A stretch of 64,000 nucleotides of DNA from Streptomyces sp. V2I9 (GTDB taxonomy: Bacteria > Actinomycetota > Actinomycetes > Streptomycetales > Streptomycetaceae): positions 6,586,626 to 6,650,625 of the forward strand of contig NZ_JAUSZJ010000002.1 of assembly GCF_030817475.1 (NCBI RefSeq), in the 5' to 3' direction. Position 1 is the first letter of the stretch. Each line of letters starts with the position of its first letter. The notes beneath the pieces were generated by a model. It was given only the letters and a program-made list of their open reading frames with translations, was not told the DNA's origin and searched no databases. A program made the position numbers and the translations under genes. Below, piece after piece: positions 19,380 through 27,932 of this stretch.

Positions 19380-20402
19380 ATGAGCCAGTTACCCAAGCAG
19401 CCCACCGAAGTGTCCGTTCCGACCAGCGCCGATGTCGCGCGGCTCGCCGGAGTCTCCAGGGCCACCGTGTCGTACGTGCTGAACAACAACGCCACCGTCC
19501 GGATCAGCGATCCCACCCGACGCCGGGTCAGGGAGGCCGCCCTCCAGCTCGGTTACGTGCCGCACGCCGCGGCCCGCAGCCTGCGCGCCGGACACAGCCG
19601 CATGGTCCTGCTGCCCTCCGGTCAGATACCGGCGGGGCCACCGCACCAGTACTTCTTCGAGGAACTCCAGTCGGGGTTGCGCCGACTGGACTACACCGTC
19701 GTCCAGTACGGCAGCGTGGGCCTCACCGCCGACGAAGCGGCCACGGCCTGGGCCGAACTGCGGCCCGTCGCCGTCGTCGTACCGCCGGACATCGCCCTCA
19801 CCCCGCACGGCACGGGCATCCTGACCCGTTCCGGAGCCAAGGCGGTGATCACCCTGGGCCCCGACCCGGTGGCGGGTGCGCACGGCCTGGTCATGGACCA
19901 ACGCCGGGTCGGGAGCAGCGCGGTGGAACACCTGCTGGCCCGCGGCCGCCGCCACATCGGCGTGGTCATGCCCGAACAAGCGTGCCGGGAGAACTTCTCC
20001 CGGACCCGCCTCGCCGGTGCGCGCCGCGCCGCCGAAGCGGCGGGGGCCCGCGTATGCCCGCTCCCGCTGCGCTACGAGGAGGAGTCCGCACAGCGGCTGG
20101 CCGCCCGCTGGCCGGAGCTGGGGCTCGACGCGGTGTTCGCGTACAACGACGAGTACGCCATGCTGCTGATGCGGGCCCTCCAGGACGCGGGGGTGGCCGT
20201 GCCCGACGATACGGCGATGATCGGTGCGGACGACTCCCTCATCGGGAAGCTGCTGCGCCCCCGGCTGAGCACCGTCCGTATGGAGCTCGCCATGCCGCAG
20301 CCCCTGGCCGAGACGATCGACCGCATGGTCCAGGACCCCGGAGGGCCCCCGGTCCACCACGACCTGCTGCGCACCAGCGCCGTCCACCGGGAGTCCAGCT
20401 GA
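19380..20402 (+). CDS. LacI-family transcriptional regulator
   Basis: A 340-residue repressor. The N-terminal LacI headpiece reads TSADVARLAGVSRATVSYVLNNNATVRISDPTRRRVREAALQLGYVPHAAARSLR. It is followed by a periplasmic-binding-like sensor domain with VFAYNDEYAMLLMRALQDAGVAVPDDTAMIGADDS and a final LRTSAVHRESS. The family normally senses a sugar and represses a catabolic operon, but no sugar genes adjoin it here, so the target is probably distant. It is followed by a small hypothetical gene in the same direction. Confidence 0.9.
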   Translation: MSQLPKQPTEVSVPTSADVARLAGVSRATVSYVLNNNATVRISDPTRRRVREAALQLGYVPHAAARSLRAGHSRMVLLPSGQIPAGPPHQYFFEELQSGLRRLDYTVVQYGSVGLTADEAATAWAELRPVAVVVPPDIALTPHGTGILTRSGAKAVITLGPDPVAGAHGLVMDQRRVGSSAVEHLLARGRRHIGVVMPEQACRENFSRTRLAGARRAAEAAGARVCPLPLRYEEESAQRLAARWPELGLDAVFAYNDEYAMLLMRALQDAGVAVPDDTAMIGADDSLIGKLLRPRLSTVRMELAMPQPLAETIDRMVQDPGGPPVHHDLLRTSAVHRESS

Positions 20403-20457
20403 CCGCCCGCGGTGCGACGACATGCGCCGCCCGGTGCGGATGTCTAGCGTCGGAGGC

Positions 20458-20739
20458 ATGAGCCATCCGCAGAGTTACGAGCTGCTCCTGATCCCCGACC
20501 ACAGCCGGACGCGGTCCGGGGCCCCCGGCCGGCCGATCCGGTCCGCGGTCGTCGCCGCCACCGGCGAGACCGGGGCTTCGGGGTACCCCCGGTACGCGGG
20601 CGGGGGCATGGAGGCGGACGTCGATCCGGCGACCCGCACGGTGGAGGCCGTGCTCATCGACGGCGAGGAGCTGGACTACGGCATGTCGGTCCAGGTCGCC
20701 GGAGCGGACGGCGAACGACCCGCCGCCCGCGAACGCTGA
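20458..20739 (+). CDS. Small hypothetical protein (93 aa)
   Basis: A 93-residue protein starting MSHPQSYELLLIPDH, preceded by a GGAGG site. It has no hydrophobic segment. The C-terminal half contains RTVEAVLIDGEELDYGMSVQV, which reads like a small beta-rich fold. I do not recognise a family. The strong ribosome site, its place after the LacI gene and the terminator hairpin directly after its stop support a real gene. Confidence 0.65.
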   Translation: MSHPQSYELLLIPDHSRTRSGAPGRPIRSAVVAATGETGASGYPRYAGGGMEADVDPATRTVEAVLIDGEELDYGMSVQVAGADGERPAARER

Positions 20740-20741
20740 CT

Positions 20742-20773
20742 CCGTGCGGCGGGCCCCGCCGCCCGCCGCACGG
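20742..20773. terminator. Hairpin terminator between convergent small gene and thioredoxin
   Basis: A perfect 13-bp GC-rich stem (20742-20754 with 20761-20773) and a 6-base loop begin two bases after the stop of the small gene. No U-tract. It lies about 170 bases downstream of the convergent thioredoxin stop, so it mainly serves the small gene. Confidence 0.7.
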
Positions 20774-20946
20774 ACCGACGGAGGCGGAGGCCGTGGGGCG
20801 CGCGCCGGGCGGCACCTGGACATGACGAAGGCCGCCAGGCGGCACCCGGACATCAACGAAGGCCCCGACCACGCACCGGGTCCACGGTGTCGTCCACCGT
20901 GCCCGTGGCGCCGGTCAGGGCCTCCGGGTTGCTCCGCGCGGGTCGG

Positions 20947-21345
20947 CTACGGGGTCTCCGGCTGCCCCTGGCCCGCCTCGGCCGCGCGCTTCTGCTCCTC
21001 GACGGACTTGCGGACCTCGTCCATGTCCAGGTTCCGAGCCTGTCCGATGACGTCCTCCAGAGCCGCCTCGGGCAGCGCGCCGGGCTGCGAGAACACCGCC
21101 ACGTTGTCGCGGACGATCATCAGCGTCGGGATGGAGCGGATCTCGAACGCCGCCGCCAGCTCCTGCTGCGCCTCGGTGTCGACCTTGGCGAAGACCAGGT
21201 CCGGGTGGCGCTCGGACGCCGAGTCGTAGACCGGTGCGAACTGCCGGCAGGGGCCGCACCAGGAAGCCCAGAAGTCGATCAGGACGAAATCGTTGTCCGT
21301 GACGACCTGATCGAAGTTTTCCTTGGTGAGCTCGACGGTGCTCAT
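20947..21345 (-). CDS. trxA: Thioredoxin
   Basis: A 132-residue thioredoxin. The active site WASWCGPCRQF has C30 and C33, and the cis-proline is in IRSIPTLMI. The last 20 residues after DEVRKSVEEQKR are an extra charged helical tail beyond the usual 105-110 residues. It is a cytosolic disulfide reductase, reduced by thioredoxin reductase. The frame is open far upstream as an artefact of GC content; the ATG giving MSTVELTKENFD is the family start. It is divergent from the FAD oxidoreductase gene. Confidence 0.95.
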   Translation of the reverse strand: MSTVELTKENFDQVVTDNDFVLIDFWASWCGPCRQFAPVYDSASERHPDLVFAKVDTEAQQELAAAFEIRSIPTLMIVRDNVAVFSQPGALPEAALEDVIGQARNLDMDEVRKSVEEQKRAAEAGQGQPETP

Positions 21346-21465
21346 GCGGGGTACCTCTTCCTCTGCCGGGGGCCTGACGGTCCTTTCCGGCACAACGGTG
21401 ACTGCACTGGAGCTATTCCGCCTGCCCATGTGGCCGGGGCGCACACCGGCGAGGACACTGTTTCC

Positions 21466-22965
21466 ATGACGGATTTCGAGGCTGGTGCGGGGGAGGCGGG
21501 CGCGGACCCGGTGTACGACGTCGTGGTCGTCGGGGCCGGCCCGGTCGGGGAGAACGTGGCGGACCGGGCCCGCGCCGCCGGGCTCACCACGGCGGTCGTG
21601 GAGTCGGAACTGGTCGGGGGCGAATGCTCCTACTGGGCGTGCATGCCGAGCAAGGCGCTCCTGCGCCCCGTCGTCGCGCGGGCGGACGCCCGGCGGGTTC
21701 CGGGGCTGAGCGGCGCGGTGCAGGGGCCCCTGGAGACCGGGGCCGTCCTCGCCCACCGGGACGAGGAGACGAGCCACTGGAAGGACGACGGCCAGGTCGC
21801 CTGGCTGGACGGCATCGGCGCGGACGTCTTCCGCGGCACCGGTCGGCTCACCGGCCCCCGGAAGGTCACCGTGACTGCCCCGGACGGTACGGAGCACCGG
21901 CTCACCGCCCGCCACGCCGTCGCCGTCTGCACCGGCACGCGGGCCGTCGTCCCCGGCCTGCCGGGCATCGAGGAGGCGCGCCCCTGGACCAGCCGCGAGG
22001 CCACCAGCGCCGAGCGGGCCCCGGACCGGCTCGTGGTCGTCGGCGGGGGAGTCGTGGGCGTGGAGATGGCGACCGCCTGGCAGGGACTCGGCTCCGAGGT
22101 GACCCTGCTGATCCGGGGCGGCGGCCTGCTCCCGAGGATGGAGCCCTTCGCGGGAGAGCTGGTCGCCGACGCGCTCAGGGAGGCCGGGGCCCGCATCCGT
22201 ACAGGCGTCTCCGTCACCGCCGTGCGCCGTCCCGACCCGGAGGGCCCGGTCACCGTCGAACTCGACGACGGCGACCACGTCGAGGCCGACGAGATCCTCT
22301 TCGCCACCGGCCGGGCCCCGCGCACGGACGACCTGGGTCTGGAGACGATCGGCCGCGAACCCGGCTCCTGGCTCACCGTGGACGACAGCTGCCGCGTCGA
22401 GGGCACGGACTGGCTGTACGCGGTCGGCGACGTCAACCACCGCGCCCTGCTGACCCACCAGGGCAAGTACCAGGCCCGCATCGCCGGTGCGGCGATCGCC
22501 GCCCGCGCCCGGCAGGCGCCGGTGGACGCGGCCCCGTGGGGCGCCCACGCGGCCACCGCCGACCACGCGGCCGTCCCTCAGGTCGTCTTCACCGACCCCG
22601 AGGCCGCCTCGGTGGGCCTCACCCTCGCCGAAGCCGAACGCGCCGGCCACCGCGTACGCGCCGTCGACCACGACCTCGGCTCGGTCGCGGGGGCCACCCT
22701 CTACGCCGACGGCTACCGGGGCCGGGCCCGGATGATCGTGGACCTGGACCGCGAGATCCTCCTCGGCGTCACCTTCGTCGGACCGGGCATCGGCGAACTC
22801 CTGCACTCCGCGACGGTCGCGGTCGCGGGCGAGATCCCCATCGACCGCCTGTGGCACGCGGTCCCGGCGTACCCGACCATCAGTGAGGTGTGGCTGCGGC
22901 TGCTGGAGACGTACCGCGATCAAGACCCTCAGGACGCGGTCTGCCGCCTGCCGTTCTCGCGATAG
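21466..22965 (+). CDS. FAD-dependent pyridine nucleotide-disulfide oxidoreductase homologue
   Basis: A 499-residue protein of the lipoamide dehydrogenase/mercuric reductase family. It has the FAD fold (VVVVGAGPVGENVA), a CX4C redox pair in GGECSYWACMPSK (C54, C59), an NAD(P) fold (LVVVGGGVVGVEMATAW), GDVNHRALLTHQGKYQARIA and a C-terminal dimer domain. The catalytic His-Glu pair normally found as HxHPTxxE reads HAVPAYPTISE, so the base His is replaced by Tyr while Glu remains. This subfamily is common in streptomycetes and its substrate is unknown. The start is the ATG of MTDFEAGAGE. Its 3' end overlaps the convergent pseudogene by 37 bases. Confidence 0.88.
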   Translation: MTDFEAGAGEAGADPVYDVVVVGAGPVGENVADRARAAGLTTAVVESELVGGECSYWACMPSKALLRPVVARADARRVPGLSGAVQGPLETGAVLAHRDEETSHWKDDGQVAWLDGIGADVFRGTGRLTGPRKVTVTAPDGTEHRLTARHAVAVCTGTRAVVPGLPGIEEARPWTSREATSAERAPDRLVVVGGGVVGVEMATAWQGLGSEVTLLIRGGGLLPRMEPFAGELVADALREAGARIRTGVSVTAVRRPDPEGPVTVELDDGDHVEADEILFATGRAPRTDDLGLETIGREPGSWLTVDDSCRVEGTDWLYAVGDVNHRALLTHQGKYQARIAGAAIAARARQAPVDAAPWGAHAATADHAAVPQVVFTDPEAASVGLTLAEAERAGHRVRAVDHDLGSVAGATLYADGYRGRARMIVDLDREILLGVTFVGPGIGELLHSATVAVAGEIPIDRLWHAVPAYPTISEVWLRLLETYRDQDPQDAVCRLPFSR

Positions 22966-23379
22966 TCGTCGTAGAAGCCCTGGCCGGTCTTGGCACCCGG
23001 GCACCCGGCGGTCACGTGCTTCCCGAGCAGCACGCGCGGTCCCTCGGGCAGGCCGGGGTTCTCCTCGGCGTAGTGGTTCTCGATGTCGAGCACGACGTCG
23101 AGGCCGACGTGGTCCATCATCCGGAAGGGACCGGCTCCACCGCCGGCCAGGCGCCGGACAGCGCGTGGGACAGGTCGTCGGTGACGGTCGCCCGGCCCGG
23201 ACGGCCGCCCTCCACCGTGGCCGCGACGCGGTCGATGTTCTGCTCGACATGGGTCGCGGCCTCCTTGCCCGCAGCAAGGGAGGTGTCGTAGATCCGTACC
23301 TCCCCACCGCGGGTGGCGAACATCAGGCGATCCGGCGCCCGAGGGTGCCCGAGCCGATGACGGCGACAGGACGGTCCAC
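22929..23379 (-). pseudogene. Broken 3-hydroxyacyl-CoA dehydrogenase remnant
   Basis: Three separated pieces of one gene are readable on the minus strand. The first is RVDRPVAVIGSGTLGRRIA, the start of an NAD fold. One missing base then shifts to MFATRGGEVRIYDTSLAAG...AWPAVEPVP. That jumps, in another frame, to PFRMMDHVGLDVVLDIENH and the typical end KTGQGFYDDYRENGR. The junction after AVEPVP removes roughly the middle 200 residues expected of a full dehydrogenase. A frameshift and a large internal deletion make the gene non-functional. An intact but divergent relative lies 1.1 kb downstream on the map. Confidence 0.85.
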
Positions 23380-23449
23380 GCGGGGTCCGGGGCGGGCGCG
23401 ATCAGCTGCCCGCTGCCCGGCTCCGGGGCAGGCGCTGGGGACCGGGCGG

Positions 23450-24358
23450 TCAGGGCAGGAGGCAGAGCCCGGTCAGAGGGAACGGCACGTCGACGACTTC
23501 GTACGGCTGCCGTCCGGCGGCGGGGCCGTCGGGCAGGGGCACCGCGCGGAGGTGGCCGCCGAGGTCGGAGACGTAGGCGATGCCCGCCTCGCCGTCGACG
23601 GCGAGGCCGATGGCTTCGGCGAACCCGTCCGCGAGGATCTCGGGGCTGCGTCCTCGTGCGCCGGGTTCGGGGACGGGTGCGCGGTTGAGCGTGTTGCCCG
23701 AGGGCGGTGCGCCGCGGTCGGTCCAGTAGAGCCGGTCGCCGTCGAGGTGGAGGTCGATGGGCTCGGGGAGCCCGTCCCAGAGCACCTCGATGTCCGAGCG
23801 GTTCGCGGCGGTCCCTCCGGGCGGGATCTCCAGACCCGCGCGGAGTATGCGGCCCCGACCGCCCTTGGCCGGGCCCTTCTGGGTCCAGTACAGAAAGCCC
23901 CGGTCCGGGTCGACCGCGACCCCGACGCACTCGGCCATGATGCCGTCCTCGGCGGGGTTCACCACGAGGTCGGTCGGGCCGCCGCCGTCCACCCGGACCC
24001 GGCTGACCCGGTGGCCCTCCCGGTCCCCCCAGTACAGCGTTCCGGCGCCGTCGGAGGTCAGCTGCTTGCCGGTGGTGATCGCCCCGGCCGCGAGCACATC
24101 GCGCTGCGGTCCGCCATCCAGGTTCAGGGAGTGGACGCCGCCGTTGCGACGGGAGAAGTCCTGTCCGGCTTCGCCCGGTATGCCGGGGGTGGCGGCGGGA
24201 GTGCCCATGGTGGTCCAGTACACGGTGCGGGAGTCCGCGACGATGCCGTCCGGGGCGGGCCCCGCATCGTCGAGGAGGGTCGTCACGCGGCCGTCGGAGG
24301 GATCGATCCTCAGAATCTTTCCGGGGATCACCTGGAGTGCCAGCAGTGATCGCGGCAT
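23450..24358 (-). CDS. YWTD/SMP-30-type beta-propeller protein
   Basis: A 302-residue protein with repeated blades bearing YWT or YWG motifs: TVYWTTMG, LYWGDREGHRVSRVRVDG, FLYWTQKG, LYWTDRG, plus GLAVDGEAGIAYVSDLGGHLRAV. This is the six-bladed propeller seen in LDL-receptor YWTD and SMP-30/gluconolactonase families. No signal peptide is seen. Streptomycete relatives are annotated as sugar lactonases or unknown. I use the ATG giving MPRSLLALQ, with AAAGGAA seven bases upstream; an ATG nine codons earlier is possible. It lies downstream of the 3-hydroxyacyl-CoA dehydrogenase on the same strand and probably shares its transcript. Enzyme activity is uncertain. Confidence 0.78.
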   Translation of the reverse strand: MPRSLLALQVIPGKILRIDPSDGRVTTLLDDAGPAPDGIVADSRTVYWTTMGTPAATPGIPGEAGQDFSRRNGGVHSLNLDGGPQRDVLAAGAITTGKQLTSDGAGTLYWGDREGHRVSRVRVDGGGPTDLVVNPAEDGIMAECVGVAVDPDRGFLYWTQKGPAKGGRGRILRAGLEIPPGGTAANRSDIEVLWDGLPEPIDLHLDGDRLYWTDRGAPPSGNTLNRAPVPEPGARGRSPEILADGFAEAIGLAVDGEAGIAYVSDLGGHLRAVPLPDGPAAGRQPYEVVDVPFPLTGLCLLP

Positions 24359-24400
24359 GGTGCATTCCTTTGCTGCGTCGTTCATGAGGGTGTTCTGTCG

Positions 24401-24450
24401 TTCATGAGGACCGGCCCCTGGTTGCCATTCATGAGGGCCGGCCCCTGGTT
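24401..24450. repeat. 23-bp direct repeat (two copies, period 27)
   Basis: Copies at 24401-24423 and 24428-24450 differ at one base; both begin TTCATGAGG and end CCCCTGGTT. A third partial copy (TTCATGAGGG) lies at 24381. They fill the gap between the dehydrogenase stop and the propeller gene start. They may be a local duplication or operator sites. Confidence 0.85.
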
Positions 24451-24467
24451 CACCGCCGGCGATGAGG

Positions 24468-25376
24468 TCACCTGGAGCGGTCGTCCCGGTCGTCGCCGGA
24501 TGGCGGTTCGGTCCAGCCGAGCGGCCCGAGGACGGCGCGGGTGCGGCCGTCGCGGAGCTCGGCGAGGCGCTCGTAGGCGGGTTGGCCGGTGCCGTACGCC
24601 TCTTCGACGGCGTCGAGCACCTCGCCCATCCGGGCCGGGTCCGCGGTGCCGGTCTCGAAGGCCATCTGGGATCCGACGTGCCGGGCCAGGTGCCGCATGC
24701 CGCCGGGACCGCCGCCCAGGACACCGCTCTCGAACGGGCCGACGGTCGCCCAGCGCAGCCCGAGCGAGGCCCGCACCAGATCGTCGAGGTCCCGCACGTC
24801 GATGACCCCCTCCTGGACGAGGTGGGCGGCCTGGTCGTTGAAGACCTTCTGGAGGCGGTTGCCGACGAAACCGGGGATCTCCTTCCTCAGCCGGATCGGC
24901 AGCTTGCCCAGCTCCCGGTAGACCTCGGCCGCGCGGTCGACCGTGCGGCCGGACGTACCCGGCCCCGGCACGACCTCGACGAGCGGCATCAGCTCCGGCG
25001 GATTGAACGGATGGCCGACCACGATGCGCTCCGCCGCCGGATTGCCCCGCGCGATCACCGACGGCAGCAGGGAGGACGAGGACGAGGCCAGCACCACACC
25101 GTCACGCGTGTGCGCGGCCAGCGTGGCGAACACCTGCTCCTTGACCTCGACGCGCTCGGGCCCCGCCTCCTGCACGAAGTCCGCACCGTCCGCCGCCCCG
25201 GCCAGATCCGCGGTGGCCGTGACCGCCACACCGGCCAGATCCCGCGCCACCACCTCCCGCAGATCGGGCCGCGGGTCGCTGACCCGGACCTCCCAGCCAC
25301 CCGCGGCGAACAACCGCGCCCAGGAGACACCGATGACGCCGGCACCGACGATCGTCACGACCGCCACGAAGACCAC
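24468..25376 (-). CDS. 3-hydroxyacyl-CoA dehydrogenase family protein
   Basis: About 302 residues. The NAD-binding Rossmann motif is TIVGAGVIGVSWARLFAAGGWEVRVSD. The conserved SSSSSLLPS, GHPFNPPELMPLVEVVPG and KEIPGFVGNRLQ match FadB/L-gulonate-3-dehydrogenase-type enzymes, and the C-terminal domain holds RWATVGPFESG. This variant resembles carnitine or L-gulonate dehydrogenases as much as fatty-acid enzymes. The start is uncertain: GTGs at 25376, 25367 and 25358 are all possible and none has a clear ribosome site. It is divergent from a LysR gene and precedes the propeller gene, suggesting a small catabolic unit. Confidence 0.82.
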   Translation of the reverse strand: MVFVAVVTIVGAGVIGVSWARLFAAGGWEVRVSDPRPDLREVVARDLAGVAVTATADLAGAADGADFVQEAGPERVEVKEQVFATLAAHTRDGVVLASSSSSLLPSVIARGNPAAERIVVGHPFNPPELMPLVEVVPGPGTSGRTVDRAAEVYRELGKLPIRLRKEIPGFVGNRLQKVFNDQAAHLVQEGVIDVRDLDDLVRASLGLRWATVGPFESGVLGGGPGGMRHLARHVGSQMAFETGTADPARMGEVLDAVEEAYGTGQPAYERLAELRDGRTRAVLGPLGWTEPPSGDDRDDRSR

Positions 25377-25500
25377 CCCACAGATACGGCGGAAAGTCGG
25401 CAAGCCTGCCGACAGCTCCGCAGGTCGCGGAGCCGAACAGCCGCCCCTGCAGGGCGTACTGCTGTACGGCCCAGTCGACACCCACCCTGCGAGGTCTGTC

Positions 25501-25513
25501 CAATATATGATTG
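25501..25513. promoter_or_regulatory. Putative LysR operator/promoter region
   Basis: CAAT-N5-ATTG, a short dyad in a conspicuously AT-rich 30-bp patch of an otherwise GC-rich divergent gap. A further CAATAT lies ten bases on. It is 13 bases before the LysR start codon, so it could overlap the LysR promoter or leader. The role is inferred from position only. Confidence 0.35.
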
Positions 25514-25526
25514 TGTAGTAGGCAAT

Positions 25527-26465
25527 ATGGCTGATGATATCGATTTCTCTCGAAGGCTCCTGGAACAGTTCCTGGTCGTGGTGCAGGAGAAGCACTTCGG
25601 GCGGGCTGCCGAGCGGCTCGGCATGAGCCAGCCGCCGCTCAGTCAGTCGATCCAGCGTCTGGAGCGGGCGGTGGGCACGCGCCTGTTCGACCGCGGTCCG
25701 GGCGGCGTACGGCTGACCGCGGCCGGTCGGGTGTTCGCATCCGACGCCCAGCGGCTGCTCGACCTGCGGAGCGCCGCGATCGCGCGTGCCCGGCGGGTCG
25801 CCAACGGCCTGGAAGGGGATGTCCGGATCGGCTACGTCAGCCTCCTCAGCCACCTCTACCTTCCTGCGGTGCTGCGAGCGGCAGCCGAACAGCTGCCCGG
25901 ACTCCGTGTGCACCTTCACCACGGATCGTCGGCCGGCGTGGTCGACCTGGTGCGCACCGGCGCGCTGGACCTCGGCTTCCTGCGCGACCCCTCGCGGCTC
26001 TCCGACGACCTGGTCGGCACGGTCATCGCCACCGAGCGCATCGGCGTCGCGGTGCCGCGCGGCCACCGGCTGTCCGGGGCCGGGTCGGCCGACCTGGCGG
26101 AGCTGGCGGAGGAGGACTTCGTGCTGCCCGATCCGACCGCGCTGCCCTTTCTCGCCCAGCAACTCCAACTCGTGTGCCACGGAGCCGGGTTCACCCCAAG
26201 AGGGGTGGCGGTCGCGGATGATCTCAGCGGACTGTTCAGCTACGTGGCCGCGGGCCTGTGCGTGAGCCTCGTACCCGAAGGCATGCGGCACCTCGCCGTG
26301 GCCGGCGTCAGTGTCATCGCCCTCCGGGGGCGGGTGAGTGCTCTGGACACCGCCGTACACGCCATCCACCGGCCCGACGCCGATCCCGCGGTGATCCGTC
26401 TGCTCGACGTGGTCACCGCCCTGCCGTCCGAGTCCTGCGATCTGGGCGTCCCGCCGAACGGCTGA
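25527..26465 (+). CDS. LysR-family transcriptional regulator
   Basis: A 312-residue LysR protein. The N-terminal DNA-binding domain reads RLLEQFLVVVQEKHFGRAAERLGMSQPPLSQSIQRLERAVGTRLFDR, followed by an effector domain containing VRIGYVSLLSHLYLPAVLR and SYVAAGLCVSLVPEG. It is divergent from the 3-hydroxyacyl-CoA dehydrogenase gene, the classical arrangement for a LysR activator and its target. The inducer is unknown. A 13-bp hairpin with a long loop (26465-26525) follows the stop. Confidence 0.9.
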   Translation: MADDIDFSRRLLEQFLVVVQEKHFGRAAERLGMSQPPLSQSIQRLERAVGTRLFDRGPGGVRLTAAGRVFASDAQRLLDLRSAAIARARRVANGLEGDVRIGYVSLLSHLYLPAVLRAAAEQLPGLRVHLHHGSSAGVVDLVRTGALDLGFLRDPSRLSDDLVGTVIATERIGVAVPRGHRLSGAGSADLAELAEEDFVLPDPTALPFLAQQLQLVCHGAGFTPRGVAVADDLSGLFSYVAAGLCVSLVPEGMRHLAVAGVSVIALRGRVSALDTAVHAIHRPDADPAVIRLLDVVTALPSESCDLGVPPNG

Positions 26466-26525
26466 CCGGCGGGGGAGGGCGCAAGGCGGCGTGGGGTCCG
26501 GTGGCAGGCCCGCTCTCCCGCCGGT
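26465..26525 (+). terminator. Possible terminator after the LysR gene
   Basis: A 13-bp stem (26465-26477 with 26513-26525, one G-T pair) with a 35-base loop starts at the LysR stop codon. The long loop makes it weaker than the other hairpins in this window. The remaining gap to 26768 shows nothing else recognisable. Confidence 0.4.
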
Positions 26526-26768
26526 CGGGACGCCGGCCTCTCCGCGCGTACCGGGATCGGTGGCGGCGCGCTCCGGCGGCGGTCGTCAATCCGGTGGCGG
26601 GTGTGCCGGGCGGGGCCTATGGTCTCGATCATGCATGCGATCCTCGGCAACTGGCATTCCCTGCGCCTCCGTTCGGTGTTGCCGACCCGGTGCTGACCGG
26701 GCATTCCGTCGGCACCAGGTCATCCGTGCACCGTTCACCGTTCGGCTCAGGATGACGAGGACTTCTTC

Positions 26769-27647
26769 ATGCGCACCACCGCACACCCCACCTTCGTGTT
26801 CGTTCCCGGTGGGTCGAGCAACGCCCGGGCCTGGGGGCCGTTGCAGAACGAACTGGCCCTCCTCGGGCACCGTTCGTACGCTGTGGACCTGCCCGGTCAC
26901 GGCGACCGCGCCGACCACCCGGCCGCCTACTACCGGCAGCCGCAGGACCTGGCGGCACTCGCCGCCGCCGCCTCCCCGATGCGAGGAGTCACGTTGCAGG
27001 ACAACGTCCGGCACGTGGTGGACGTCCTGCACCGGCTCGCCCCGTCGGGGCCACTGGTCCTGGCGGGCCACAGTTTCGGCGGCCTGACCGTCACCGCCGT
27101 CGCGAACGCCGTACCCGAACTCCTCGACCGTGTCGTCTATCTCTCCGCGATCTGCCTCAGCGACCTGTCGATGATCACCGAGGAGTGGGACGTCCTCGAC
27201 GACAACATGCTGGACGCCGCAGCGGTACGCATCACCGTGCCGGACACCGCGGATCAAGGGGTGGTACGGCTGAACTGGCGTGCCGCGCACGCCGACCCCG
27301 TACTGTTCGCGCAGCTCAAGGCCGCCGTGATGGCCGACTCCACCGACCATCAGTTCCGGATGCTGCTCGACTCCATGGACCCGGACGAGAACTACGCGGT
27401 GCTGGAGGAGGGCGCGGTGGCCCGAGCCGCGCGGTGGGGCGCGGTCCCGCACACCTTCGTACGGCTCACCGACGACCTCAGCATCCCCCCGGCCGTCCAG
27501 GACCACATGATCCGCAAGGCGGACGAACTGACCCCGGAGAACCCGTTCGACGTCCGCACGCTGGCCTCGTCACACGTCGGGTACTTCAGCCGACCGCACC
27601 TCTTCGCGGCACTCCTGGCCGACCTGGTCCCAGAAGTGCCGAGGTAA
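26769..27647 (+). CDS. Alpha/beta-fold hydrolase
   Basis: A 292-residue alpha/beta hydrolase. The oxyanion region reads TFVFVPGGSSNARAWGPLQNELALLGH, the nucleophile elbow is AGHSFGG, and a C-terminal His lies in LASSHVGYFSRPHLFAALLADL. The overall plan matches the methylesterase/salicylate-esterase-like subgroup with YAVDLPGHGDRA. No signal peptide, so cytosolic. The substrate cannot be read from sequence. A 7-bp hairpin (27652-27658 with 27669-27675) follows the stop and may end transcription. Confidence 0.85.
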   Translation: MRTTAHPTFVFVPGGSSNARAWGPLQNELALLGHRSYAVDLPGHGDRADHPAAYYRQPQDLAALAAAASPMRGVTLQDNVRHVVDVLHRLAPSGPLVLAGHSFGGLTVTAVANAVPELLDRVVYLSAICLSDLSMITEEWDVLDDNMLDAAAVRITVPDTADQGVVRLNWRAAHADPVLFAQLKAAVMADSTDHQFRMLLDSMDPDENYAVLEEGAVARAARWGAVPHTFVRLTDDLSIPPAVQDHMIRKADELTPENPFDVRTLASSHVGYFSRPHLFAALLADLVPEVPR

Positions 27648-27932
27648 AGGGCCTCCCGCCCCGGTCGCCGGGAGGTGGGGCCATGCGGCCTGCTCGTCCC
27701 CGGCTCCGCCGCGGAACTCGGGACGAGCGGGCCGGAGCCGCCCCGGTCGGGGAAGTCCTTGCTCCGGCCGAACCCGTGTCATCGGCGGATCCCTCCGGGG
27801 GCTGGCCGAAAAGTGTGCCTTGTGGCGGCGGTCATCCGTTCCCGACAATCGGAACGCTTTGACGGGTGCATGACTAACTTGGTGTCGCGCCCCTGTCGTG
27901 GTTCCCACAGCCCCCACGAAAGAAGGCAGTCC

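Noticed and set aside
20947..23307. Single 786-codon minus gene ending in thioredoxin
   Set aside because: Upstream of MSTVELTKEN the frame is antisense to the FAD oxidoreductase and unlike any protein; thioredoxin starts at its own ATG.
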